Below, one piece after another: positions 33,377 to 41,588 of a DNA stretch of 64,000 bases. Made by a program: the position numbers and the translations under genes. Where the stretch lies: the NCBI GenBank assembly GCA_937873035.1, contig CALMVA010000064.1, positions 1 through 64,000 on the forward strand, written 5' to 3'. Every line of letters begins with the position of its first letter. The stretch's first letter is position 1. The notes beneath the pieces are model-generated. The model saw only the letters and a program-made list of their open reading frames with translations, made no database searches and was not told the origin of the DNA. This stretch comes from an uncultured Sphingomonadaceae bacterium. GTDB lineage: Bacteria; Pseudomonadota; Alphaproteobacteria; Sphingomonadales; Sphingomonadaceae.

Positions 33377-34564
33377 ATGAACGCCCCTGTTCTGCAAACG
33401 CCTTCGGGCAAACCCCTTATCCAGACGATCGAAATGCTGAGCGACGGCCAGAAGGCCGCGATGCGCCGAATTGCGCGCCATGACGAAGCGACGGTGCCGC
33501 AGATCGAGGCGACGCGACCGGCGGCGATTTTTACCTCGCAAGAGCGGTATGACCTTGAGCAGGCCAATGTGTTCCGCAAGCGCGCGATCCCGCTCACCAT
33601 TTCCGCGCTGGTGGCCGAGCCGGGCACGGCAATGGGGCATGAGAGCACTGGGGTGTCGCTCATCATTTCGCGTGACAGGGATGGTCAGGTTCACGTGTTC
33701 CTCAATGCTTGCCAGCACAAGGGTGCCAAGCTGCTCGAAACCTGCGAGCCGGTGAAAACGGGGCGGATGACTTGCCCCTATCACGCATGGACCTTTGGCG
33801 TGGATGGCAAGCTGATTGGCGTTGCCCGCCCGGAAACGTTCATCAATCTGGATAAGTCGAAGCGCAATCTGGCTGAGCTGCCGAGCCGTGAGCAGGGCGG
33901 GATCATCTGGGTAATGCTCGACCGCACGGTCGAGCCGGACTTTTCATCGCTCGTGCCGGAGCTTGGCGAAGATCTGGATGCGCTGGAGATTGGATCGGCC
34001 CATGTGTATGGCCGCAAGACCTTTGACGTGCAGGCCAATTGGAAGCTGGTTCTGGAGCCTTTCCTGGAAGGCTATCACGTCCAGCGTCTCCACGCGACGA
34101 CGGTTGGGCCGCTCTACGCCGATGTTCCCAATGTGGTAGACAAGCTGGGGCCGACCATCCGGCAGATTTCGGGCAAGGTGAATTTTGCGCCCGAAGACCT
34201 CGACCTGCCGGGAGAAAATATCCACAAGACCGTGACCACGGTTTACAATATTTTTCCCAATTGCGTCGTCATCACCAGCCCTTGGTATATCAGCGTGATG
34301 TTCCTTCATGCACGCGCGCCTGACCGAACGATGGTGGACTATCATATGCTCACCCGTGCCGCGCCGGACAATCCCAAGGGCGAGGCGCTCTACAAAAAGT
34401 CCTATGAGATGATCCTCGATGTGTTCGGCAACGAAGATTATCGCGCCGCCACGATCAGCCATGCCGGGCTCGCTTCAGGCGCGCTGGATACGGTGGTTTA
34501 TTCGGGCCTCGAAGCGACTGTGCCGACTTATTATGATGTTCTGGAATCCTACCTGCCGCGCTGA
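33377..34564 (+). CDS. Rieske non-heme iron oxygenase, alpha subunit
   Basis: This is a 395-aa Rieske oxygenase. The cluster ligands are C112/H114 (ACQHKG) and C133/H136 (CPYHAWTFG), and the iron site is in EPFLEGYHVQRLH. It is close to the enzyme at 13181: the catalytic motif is identical, the ligand numbering is the same, and the C-terminal ATISHAGL region is similar. The two are probably recent paralogues with different substrates or steps. The start at 33377 follows AAGGAGAGG. It lies between ferredoxin and acyl-CoA ligase genes and has operator site 7 in front. Confidence 0.93.
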   Translation: MNAPVLQTPSGKPLIQTIEMLSDGQKAAMRRIARHDEATVPQIEATRPAAIFTSQERYDLEQANVFRKRAIPLTISALVAEPGTAMGHESTGVSLIISRDRDGQVHVFLNACQHKGAKLLETCEPVKTGRMTCPYHAWTFGVDGKLIGVARPETFINLDKSKRNLAELPSREQGGIIWVMLDRTVEPDFSSLVPELGEDLDALEIGSAHVYGRKTFDVQANWKLVLEPFLEGYHVQRLHATTVGPLYADVPNVVDKLGPTIRQISGKVNFAPEDLDLPGENIHKTVTTVYNIFPNCVVITSPWYISVMFLHARAPDRTMVDYHMLTRAAPDNPKGEALYKKSYEMILDVFGNEDYRAATISHAGLASGALDTVVYSGLEATVPTYYDVLESYLPR

Positions 34565-34602
34565 ATGACGGACAGGAACGACGAGGCAGGGAGGAATTGC
34601 GG

Positions 34603-36099
34603 GTGTTGACGATCAACAGCGCGTTGCGATGGTGGTCCAAAAACAGGAGCGACGTTGTTGCCCTGTCGCTTGGCGGAGATGAGTTGACCTATGGGGCGTG
34701 GCTGCCCTGGATTGATCGGGTTGCGGCACGACTTGAGCAGCTTGGCGTGCGTCCGGGCGACCGGATCAATGCCTGCGCAGCCAACAGCCTTGAATATTGC
34801 ACGCTCGCAATGGCGGCGATGCGGGCAGGCGTCATTATCGCGCCGCTCAACATTCGCTTCACGGCGCATGAACTCGCCGAAATTGTTGAGGATCATGGCT
34901 CGCGCCTCATCTTCTGCGACGAGGCGCAGCACGACAAGTTCACGCAACTCGGCGTGGCGGTTCATGCCATGGCTGAAGTCGCAGCCCTGCGAGATGGCAG
35001 CGTTGCGTTTCCAGCGCACGATCCTGATCCTGATGCCTGTGTTATCATCATTTCGACGAGCGGATCGACGGCCAAGCCCAAGGGCGTCATGTATTCACAC
35101 AGGACGATGCTGTCCTACATCACGGCGAATTCGGTTGAAGACGGCGCGCTGCGCGATGGAGGAGGGGTGATTGTTGTCGCGCCGCTGGCCACGTCTGCGG
35201 GTATGGTGCAGTTGGTGCATTATGCGGTTCTTGGCTGCACGCTCTATTTTGAGCCGGCGTTCGACGCGCAGCGTTTCCTCAACATTCTGGTTGATCGGAA
35301 GATCGTCAGCTTTGGTGGCGCGCCCGCTTTTTTTGAACGCATCGCAGCACTGCCATCCTTTGCCGATGCCGACCTTTCCGCACTCAAGATGGTATCGGTG
35401 GGCGGTGCCCGCGTAACAAAGCCGCTGTTCGACGCGTGGGCCGCGAAGGGCAAGTTCATCCGGCAGGTCTATGGCCAGACCGAGGCTGGCGGGAATTCAA
35501 CTGTCATGCCCGCCGCCCTTGCCGAGGCGCATCCCGAAAAGTGCGGGTGGGGCGGCATCTTCACCGAACACAAGATCATCGATGCCGATGGAAATGAGCT
35601 GCCCTCCAATTGCGAGGGGCAGATCCTTATTCGCGGGCCCGCAGTGATGCTTGGTTATTGGAACAACCCGCAGGCCACGGCGGAAACATTGCGCGATGGC
35701 TGGCTTTATACCGGCGACATCGGGACGATTGATGAAAATGGCCTCATCACCTTTGTGGACCGGCTGAAGGACATCATCATTTCGGGCGGGCTCAATATTT
35801 CAGCGGCCGAGGTGGAGCGGGCCGTGATGGAATATCCTGGTGTCGCGGAATGTGCGGTGATTGCCGCCAAGGATGACCGCTTTCAAGAGACCCCGCTGGC
35901 CATCGTTCACGCACCAGATGGTCTTGATGTTGCGGCGTTGATTAAGCACTGCAACGAACGCCTCGCCGACTTCAAGGTGCCGCGCTACGTTGCGGTCCAC
36001 GCCGAGCCGCTGCCGCGCCTTGCGACGCAGAAAATCTCGAAGCCCGCGCTGCGCGAGCAATATGCGCAAGCGCACCTCACCCTTCCCAAAGTGCGCTGA
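34603..36099 (+). CDS. AMP-dependent acyl-CoA synthetase (ANL superfamily)
   Basis: This 498-aa adenylate-forming ligase would activate a carboxylic acid to its CoA thioester. The P-loop-like motif is STSGSTAKPKGVMYSH near residue 150. QVYGQTEAGG near 290 is the adenine-binding region, and GWLYTGDIGTIDENGLITFVDRLKDIIISGGLNISAAEVE near 370-410 contains the hinge and lipid-type motifs. The C-terminal Lys is in LPRLATQKISK. The preferred start is GTG at 34603, with GGGAGGAA 6-13 nt upstream; a TTG at 34597 would lie directly against that site. It follows the Rieske gene and precedes the P450 gene by 13 bp. Confidence 0.93.
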   Translation: MLTINSALRWWSKNRSDVVALSLGGDELTYGAWLPWIDRVAARLEQLGVRPGDRINACAANSLEYCTLAMAAMRAGVIIAPLNIRFTAHELAEIVEDHGSRLIFCDEAQHDKFTQLGVAVHAMAEVAALRDGSVAFPAHDPDPDACVIIISTSGSTAKPKGVMYSHRTMLSYITANSVEDGALRDGGGVIVVAPLATSAGMVQLVHYAVLGCTLYFEPAFDAQRFLNILVDRKIVSFGGAPAFFERIAALPSFADADLSALKMVSVGGARVTKPLFDAWAAKGKFIRQVYGQTEAGGNSTVMPAALAEAHPEKCGWGGIFTEHKIIDADGNELPSNCEGQILIRGPAVMLGYWNNPQATAETLRDGWLYTGDIGTIDENGLITFVDRLKDIIISGGLNISAAEVERAVMEYPGVAECAVIAAKDDRFQETPLAIVHAPDGLDVAALIKHCNERLADFKVPRYVAVHAEPLPRLATQKISKPALREQYAQAHLTLPKVR

Positions 36100-36112
36100 T
36101 AATCTGGAGAGA

Positions 36113-37321
36113 ATGATGGCTGGCCTTGCTCCCAACATCCCGCCGCACGTGAAGCCTGAACAGGTTTTCGCTTTCGACATTTATGCCGATCCGCGCATTG
36201 GAGACGATGTGCAGGGCACCTATTCTGCGGTGCTCAAGGAGGCGCCCGACATTTTCTGGTCGCCGCTCAATGGTGGCCATTGGATGGTGCAGCGGCATGA
36301 CTTGATCGCGGAGATCGTAAAGAACCCGCAGGTGTTTTCTGCACGCGAAATGCAGATACCGCGCGTTGAAAACCCGCCCTTCATGATTCCGCTCAGCCTC
36401 GATCCCCCAGAAAATGTGCCTTATCGCCACGTTTTGATGCCCAAATTTTCGCCACGCGCCGTGGCGGACATGGAGCCCAAGATGCGGGCAATGGCGGCCG
36501 AGATTGTCGACGAGGTTTTGGCGAACGGCGCGTGCGATTTTGTGGCGGACGTGTCGGCCCGCTTCCCGGTTTCGGTCTTCATGGAAGTCATGGGTCTGCC
36601 GCTCGATAAGTTGCGGGAATTCCGTCACATCGCCGACACCTATTTCAATGCGCGCACCAATGAGGAGATTCAGCGCATATCGCAGCAGATTTTCGCCATA
36701 TTCAATGAGTTGATTGCCTATCGCCGCGAAACGCCGGGCGATGACCTCATCACCCATTTCCTCACCGTGGATGTTGAAGGGCGCAAGCTCTCGCAAGATG
36801 AAATTCTGGCGATGTGCTTCGTGCTGTTTTTGGGCGGCATGGATACGGTGACGAACGTAACCGGCTTCACCTTCCAGCATTTGGCGAATGATCCCGAATT
36901 GCAAGCGCGGCTTGCGCAAGACCCGTCGCGGCTTGTGGAGTTTGCCGAGGAAGGGTTGAGGATGTTCGGCGTCATCGGGACACCGCGGCTGGTGGTGCAG
37001 GATTATGAGGCCCATGGCGTTTCTTTCCGCAAGGGCGAGATGGTGCTGTCTGCCTTGTGGCAAAGTGGGCGCGACGATGAGAAGATTGCCGACCCGGATC
37101 GGTTTGACATCGACCGCAAGGACAAGCCGCACCTCAACTTTTCAACCGGGCCGCATATGTGCCTTGGCCATGCGCTCGCGCGTGCCGAGATGCGTATCCT
37201 TGCTGATGAATGGTTGAAGCGGATTCCGTCTTTTCGACCCAAAGCAGGAGCGAAACACGGCTTTCGTATTGGCACCGTGATCGCGCTGGAATCCTTGCCG
37301 ATTGAATGGGAAGTTGCTTGA
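36113..37321 (+). CDS. Cytochrome P450, CYP101/CYP111-like
   Basis: This is a 402-aa class I bacterial P450. The haem-binding motif is FSTGPHMCLGHALAR with the Cys ligand at residue 350. The I-helix motif is FLGGMDTVTN, the K-helix ExxR is in EEGLR, and IPLSLDPPEN followed by YRHVLMPKFSP and the ending LPIEW strongly recall P450cam-type enzymes. It would hydroxylate an unactivated carbon, plausibly in a terpenoid-like substrate. ATG at 36113 (or 36116) is behind GGAGAG. Its stop overlaps the ATG of the Zn-ribbon gene (TGATG). Electrons would come from the ferredoxin at 32989. Confidence 0.94.
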   Translation: MMAGLAPNIPPHVKPEQVFAFDIYADPRIGDDVQGTYSAVLKEAPDIFWSPLNGGHWMVQRHDLIAEIVKNPQVFSAREMQIPRVENPPFMIPLSLDPPENVPYRHVLMPKFSPRAVADMEPKMRAMAAEIVDEVLANGACDFVADVSARFPVSVFMEVMGLPLDKLREFRHIADTYFNARTNEEIQRISQQIFAIFNELIAYRRETPGDDLITHFLTVDVEGRKLSQDEILAMCFVLFLGGMDTVTNVTGFTFQHLANDPELQARLAQDPSRLVEFAEEGLRMFGVIGTPRLVVQDYEAHGVSFRKGEMVLSALWQSGRDDEKIADPDRFDIDRKDKPHLNFSTGPHMCLGHALARAEMRILADEWLKRIPSFRPKAGAKHGFRIGTVIALESLPIEWEVA

Positions 37322-37728
37322 TGGTGCAGATGGTAACGGGGCAATTGGGTGCGGAAGGCCCCTATTGGGACGGGCTTGCCGAAGGGCGGCTTGTCCTTCA
37401 GCAATGCAAAAGGTGCGGCAAGTGGAACTGGCCAGCGGTCTGGCGTTGTGGTGATTGCGGCTCATGGGAACATCACTGGGTTGAACAGCCGCTCACCGGC
37501 ACGATCTTTTCATGGACCCGCACCCATCATCGTTTTGGCGGAACGGAAGGGCTGGAACTGCCATTCACGACCGTTCTGGTTACGCTGGAAACAGTGCCCG
37601 TGCGCCTGCAAGGGCTTGTTGAAGGCGCTGAAGAGGGCATCAGAATCGGAGCAAAAGTTCTTGGCCGCATCGCATCCACGCCCTTTGGAGATGCCAATAT
37701 TCCGTCCATTCGCTGGAGCCTTGCATGA
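37321..37728 (+). CDS. Zn-ribbon/OB-fold protein (DUF35, thiolase/aldolase partner)
   Basis: This 135-aa protein has a rubredoxin-like zinc ribbon, CKRCGKWNWPAVWRCGDCG (two C-x2-C pairs), followed by an OB-fold region (GTIFSWTRTHHRF). DUF35 proteins bind acyl-CoA and associate with thiolase-fold enzymes; the DUF35 domain of ChsH2 is the partner of the retro-aldolase Ltp2 in steroid side-chain degradation. Both ends are coupled: its ATG overlaps the P450 stop (TGATG), and its stop overlaps the ATG of the thiolase-fold gene (ATGA). It is therefore very likely a subunit of a complex with the next protein. Confidence 0.92.
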   Translation: MVQMVTGQLGAEGPYWDGLAEGRLVLQQCKRCGKWNWPAVWRCGDCGSWEHHWVEQPLTGTIFSWTRTHHRFGGTEGLELPFTTVLVTLETVPVRLQGLVEGAEEGIRIGAKVLGRIASTPFGDANIPSIRWSLA

Positions 37729-38888
37729 CCACTTCGCTTTCTGGAAAGACAGCCATCGCAGGGGTGGGCTATCGGCAATATAAGCGCGGCACGGCGCCTT
37801 GGCCTGAGCGGGGCGTGCTGGTGCGCGCCATTGTGGATGCTTGCGAAGATGCAGGCCTTGATCCGGCCGATGTCGATGGCTTCGTTTCCTATGGGGATGA
37901 TAAGAACGAGCCTGTTCGGCTCATGCCCGATCTGGGGACGAAGGAACTCAATTGGTCAACGCAGGTCTGGGGCGGCGGCGGCGGCGGTATCGCGGCCACC
38001 TTTGGCATCGCTGCAAGCGCGATCCTTACCGGGCAGGCCAAGGCGGTGGTGATCTTCCGTGCGCTGGCGGAAGGCAATAGCGGGCGGCTTTCCGCTGCCG
38101 TCATGGCGCACCACCTCAACGATCATATGGTCGGCGTCGGCATGGTCGCGCCCGCTCAGGTCTGCGCAATGCGCGCCCAGCGGCTCTTCGAATATCACGG
38201 TGTTCCGCACAGCGTATGCGAGGAACTGGTTCGCGCCTCATATTATCACGGCAGCCGCAATCCTGATGCAATTTCCTATGGCAAGGAACTCGATCTTGAG
38301 GCGTTCCGCACGGGGCGCTGGATTGCCGAGCCATTTCGTTTGTTTGATTGTTCGCGCGAGAATGATGGCGCTGGGGCGTTGCTCATGGTTTCAGCGGAGA
38401 TGGCGCGCGATCTGAAGAAGACGCCGGTCAAGCTGCTCTCGGTTGCGCAAGGCTCGGAAAAGGGCTGGGGCGACCTTATCGAGAATGACCGTGCCGATCT
38501 CTATCCCACGGCAGGTTTCCGTGCCATTCGCGACAAGCTGTATGGCATGGCGGGGCTGACGCCGGCCGATATTGATGTCGTGCAACTTTATGAGAACTTT
38601 AGCGCGCAGGGCGTCGCCTCGCTCATCGATCATGGCTTTTGCAGCTATGAGAATGTGGCTGAAGTGCTCCGGTTCGAGAACCTGATTGCGCCTTCGGGCG
38701 GGCTTCCGGTCAACACTTCTGGTGGCAATCTGGCGCATGGCTTCGTTCACGGCTTTGTGACCGCAGTTGAAGCAATCCGATGCCTGCGGGGCGAAAGCCC
38801 GAACCTCGTGCCCGGCGCCAAAACCAGTCTTCTGGCAGGCGGACCGGGATCACCGACAATCAGCTCGGCAATTTTTGGCGTGGATTAA
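37725..38888 (+). CDS. Thiolase-fold protein, Ltp2/SCP2-like (probable retro-aldolase)
   Basis: This 387-aa thiolase-fold enzyme is paired with a DUF35 protein. The position of the normal nucleophilic Cys is replaced by a run of glycines (QVWGGGGGGIAATFGIAA near residue 85), so Claisen condensation/thiolysis through a Cys is not possible. Conserved features of the non-thiolase branch are present: VVQLYENFSAQ near 285 (a Tyr comparable to a catalytic Tyr of Ltp2) and LPVNTSGGNLAHGFVHGF near 325. The likely reaction is retro-aldol cleavage of a beta-hydroxyacyl-CoA, giving a ketone or aldehyde and a shorter acyl-CoA. It ends 4 bp from the convergent TetR gene. Confidence 0.88.
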   Translation: MTTSLSGKTAIAGVGYRQYKRGTAPWPERGVLVRAIVDACEDAGLDPADVDGFVSYGDDKNEPVRLMPDLGTKELNWSTQVWGGGGGGIAATFGIAASAILTGQAKAVVIFRALAEGNSGRLSAAVMAHHLNDHMVGVGMVAPAQVCAMRAQRLFEYHGVPHSVCEELVRASYYHGSRNPDAISYGKELDLEAFRTGRWIAEPFRLFDCSRENDGAGALLMVSAEMARDLKKTPVKLLSVAQGSEKGWGDLIENDRADLYPTAGFRAIRDKLYGMAGLTPADIDVVQLYENFSAQGVASLIDHGFCSYENVAEVLRFENLIAPSGGLPVNTSGGNLAHGFVHGFVTAVEAIRCLRGESPNLVPGAKTSLLAGGPGSPTISSAIFGVD

Positions 38889-38892
38889 TGGT

Positions 38893-39504
38893 TTAGCTTT
38901 CAGACGCCCGCACGCGGACGCCTGCAAAGAACATCCAAAGTGCTTCCACGAACACGCCTTCCTCGTCCATGCTGTTGGCCGCAACAGACTTTGCAAGGTT
39001 GGGGTGTGTCGCCGGATTGATGTCTGGCATCGCGGGCAGGCCGCGCGCACGGGCGGCCGCCTCGAACAGCGCGTCGCCAAAGGTCAGCTTCTCAATGCCT
39101 TCCAGGATGGCCATGTGCAGCTCACGCGTGCGCGGATAGCCTTCCACGGCGTGCTCATAGGCGTCGAGCAGCAAGTGGCGCGGGAAGAATTGCAAAATCA
39201 ATGGCGCGGCATTGGGGTGCTTGAGCAGCGCGCGTCGCGTTTCCTTGCACAACTCGATCGTGCGCTCTTCCCAACTGCCCTCCATATCTTCGCGATAGCC
39301 GGTATCGAGCAGGATAAATCGCGCGACTTCGGACAATATCTCAGCCTTGTCGCGGAAGTGATAATAAAGTGAGGGCGCCTTGACCGACAGATGGCGGGCT
39401 ACCGCGCCAAGGCTGAAACCATCCAGCCCTTGCTCGTCGATAACCGCGAGCGCCGCCTGCGTTGCCGCCTCGCGCGAAATAAGTGGCTTTGACGGCCTGC
39501 CCAA
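38893..39504 (-). CDS. TetR/AcrR family transcriptional regulator (paralogue 2)
   Basis: This 203-aa TetR regulator has the helix-turn-helix region VIDEQGLDGFSLGAVARHLSVKAPSLYYHFRDKAEIL (residues ~22-58). It is a full-length paralogue of the regulator at 18244, sharing GRPxKPLI, LLKHPNAAPLILQFFPR and AILEGIEKLTFGDALF. Their recognition helices differ at several positions (ARHLSVKAPS versus ARVMNVTAPS), so they may bind the same or slightly different operator variants. It lies 52 bp after the DUF6473 gene and is probably the last gene of the minus-strand operon that begins at 43708. Confidence 0.92.
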   Translation of the reverse strand: MGRPSKPLISREAATQAALAVIDEQGLDGFSLGAVARHLSVKAPSLYYHFRDKAEILSEVARFILLDTGYREDMEGSWEERTIELCKETRRALLKHPNAAPLILQFFPRHLLLDAYEHAVEGYPRTRELHMAILEGIEKLTFGDALFEAAARARGLPAMPDINPATHPNLAKSVAANSMDEEGVFVEALWMFFAGVRVRASES

Positions 39505-39556
39505 GCGTCTGTCTCCCCCTGTTTGAGCGCGGCGAAGCGTTTGACGAGTGTGGTGC

Positions 39557-40450
39557 TTATGTCAACGTTCGGATGAGGGGAGCCAGTGCGGCATAAGCGT
39601 CTTCGTGCATTTCGGGCGAGGGGTAATAGTCATTCATGGCGTGCACCTCTTGCACCATGGAGTCATGAAGCGCTGCGAAATCGACCTTAACCGGCTCTCC
39701 GGTAAAGCGGCTAACCAGAGCGTGCGGCAGGTTTCGCGCGCTGCGACATTCAACATAATGGTCGCACAGGGCGGCCACGTCGCGGACGGCCTCCATCTCC
39801 ACAAATTGTGGAAAGCTGCCGTAAAATTCATCACGGGTGGTGGCATTGTAGTTGATCTGCTCGTCCTTGGGCTTGGTCGCAAAATAGAAGAGGATGACGG
39901 GCACGGTAATTTGTTCGATCAATCGCCGATAGGAGGCTCGCCAACTGTTCAGGCTCTCGGCGATCAGCCCAGGCACCGCATCACGTTCTTCCGCGAGGAG
40001 GCGGAGCCAGAAGGCTTCGATCATCTCGGTGCCTCCTGTGCGTGTGTCACGAACGAAGTTGAGGCCAACGGGAATACTGCGCGAATTGGCTTCGGCGCGC
40101 GCCGTCATGACTTGCAGGATTACGAAACGCCCGTGATTGGCGCGCTCGATAAGGGCAGGCTGTGCGCCGAAAAATCCCGCAGTTCCGCCGCCGGTTGAAA
40201 GATTGAGGCAAGGCAGGCCAAGCCGCTCTGCAATGAGTTGCGGATAGGGCGCCGGGGCATAGACGCCCAGCGTCTGTGCCGCGCCAATGGCCGTGCAATA
40301 TTCTCCCGATGCGAGCGTCTCTGCCGACAAGGCGGGGCCACGAAATCCGACCGAGGGCAGTTCGTCAAAGCGATAGAAATCATAGTCGACAATCTCATGG
40401 TCGCGCTTGCTGTAGTCGGCAAAAAACTCGGCAGGGTCGATCTGCGTCAT
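39557..40450 (-). CDS. DUF6473 family protein
   Basis: This 297-aa protein carries the DUF6473 pattern: VGFRGP near residue 32, YCTAIGAAQTLGVYAPAPYPQLIAERLGLPCLNLSTGGG (residues ~50-90) and FVILQVMTAR. DUF6473 proteins are mostly found next to sulfotransferases or polysaccharide genes, and here a sulfotransferase gene is 4 bp upstream in the same operon. The biochemical role is unknown; the fold suggests a GDSL/SGNH-like or nucleotide-dependent enzyme, but I do not see a certain catalytic site. The ATG at 40450 is chosen; the frame is open further upstream into the sulfotransferase gene. Confidence 0.78.
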   Translation of the reverse strand: MTQIDPAEFFADYSKRDHEIVDYDFYRFDELPSVGFRGPALSAETLASGEYCTAIGAAQTLGVYAPAPYPQLIAERLGLPCLNLSTGGGTAGFFGAQPALIERANHGRFVILQVMTARAEANSRSIPVGLNFVRDTRTGGTEMIEAFWLRLLAEERDAVPGLIAESLNSWRASYRRLIEQITVPVILFYFATKPKDEQINYNATTRDEFYGSFPQFVEMEAVRDVAALCDHYVECRSARNLPHALVSRFTGEPVKVDFAALHDSMVQEVHAMNDYYPSPEMHEDAYAALAPLIRTLT

Positions 40451-40454
40451 GGCG

Positions 40455-41588
40455 CTATCCCAGATAGTAGCTGAAGCGTTCGCGCAGCGCGCCCGCGTCA
40501 AGATTGAAGGGCAGGGTGGTTGTTGCGGGCGATCCGTGCCCGCCATGATTGTGGCTGATCCAGTCAGAAAGAGCCGTTCTGCTCTCGTCGCGCAGAGGGA
40601 TGCCAAAGCGCGCATAGGCCGCTTCGACGGCGTCGAGCGGATCAGCGACGAAGCGCTCCATCGTCAGGTCAAAAAAGCTGTCCGGGTGCGCGGCGCGTGT
40701 GGCAAGCAGGCGTCGCAATGTGAGATCAAGGTTGTCCACGATCATCGCTGCCCGCCGGATCATATCCACGCCTGCGCCTTCCACCATCCCCAGAAACGCC
40801 GCTGCAAGCTGCGTAACGCTGGGGATGAGTTCTTCGACCGGGCGATGCATGAAGATGATGCGCGCATCGGGAAAGACGCGCAACAAGCTGTCCATCTGCG
40901 GCGCATGGTGCGGGCATTTGAGAACCCATGTCCGCGCGCTGTCATTCATGCCGATTAGCTGAAGGGCCTCTTTGAAATGCGTGTAGTGCGGGGTGAGGTC
41001 GCTTGAAAACAGCCAGTCTTGATAACGCCGGATCGGCGCGACCAGACTGAAAGAGGAGTGGCCAAAGCTCTGCTCCATGATGAGGCGACATTCTTCCCCT
41101 TTATCGGCCGCCATCGGATGCATCCTGGTGACGAGCGGCGCGAATAATTCCATCTGCGCCAGCTGGTCCATGCACGCGCGAAACTCTTCATCCTGCGGCC
41201 AATTGTGACGGGGCGGCCGCTGCTTGGGCGACGCGCCAAGCCAATATTCCAGGCCCTGCATCTGCGGGTCTGCCATCAGCAACCGTTGCATTGCCGTCGT
41301 GCCCGTCCGGGGCAGACCGATGACGAATATGGGCCGGGAGATTTGAGGAAGCGCCGCGCGGTGCGGGCGGATTCGCTCCAGCGTCACAAGTCGCGTGGTG
41401 AGCAACTGCCCGATCATGCCGAGAATTGGTGCGCCCGCTTGGGGATAATCAACGCCGCTTTCGTCGCGCGCGTTGAGCAGCTGTCGCAATCCCTCCCGAT
41501 AGCAGATGTCGCCAAAATCGCTGAGGCCGGTTGCGGCAATGGCGTCTTCATGGAGCCGCTCCTCCTGGGCGAGGAAGCCGCTTCTCAT
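40455..41588 (-). CDS. Sulfotransferase (Sulfotransfer_3 family)
   Basis: This 377-aa protein has the 5'-PAPS-binding P-loop-like motif RPIFVIGLPRTGTTAMQRLL near residue 90 and the 3'-phosphate-binding segment RIIFMHRPVEELIPSV near 240. CPHHAPQMDSLLRVFPDA precedes it, as usual in this family. It would transfer sulfate from PAPS to a hydroxyl group, or act in a related reaction. In catabolic clusters such proteins are common but rarely characterised. It is translationally coupled (4-bp overlap) to the molybdopterin oxidoreductase upstream and lies 4 bp before the DUF6473 gene. Confidence 0.88.
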   Translation of the reverse strand: MRSGFLAQEERLHEDAIAATGLSDFGDICYREGLRQLLNARDESGVDYPQAGAPILGMIGQLLTTRLVTLERIRPHRAALPQISRPIFVIGLPRTGTTAMQRLLMADPQMQGLEYWLGASPKQRPPRHNWPQDEEFRACMDQLAQMELFAPLVTRMHPMAADKGEECRLIMEQSFGHSSFSLVAPIRRYQDWLFSSDLTPHYTHFKEALQLIGMNDSARTWVLKCPHHAPQMDSLLRVFPDARIIFMHRPVEELIPSVTQLAAAFLGMVEGAGVDMIRRAAMIVDNLDLTLRRLLATRAAHPDSFFDLTMERFVADPLDAVEAAYARFGIPLRDESRTALSDWISHNHGGHGSPATTTLPFNLDAGALRERFSYYLG

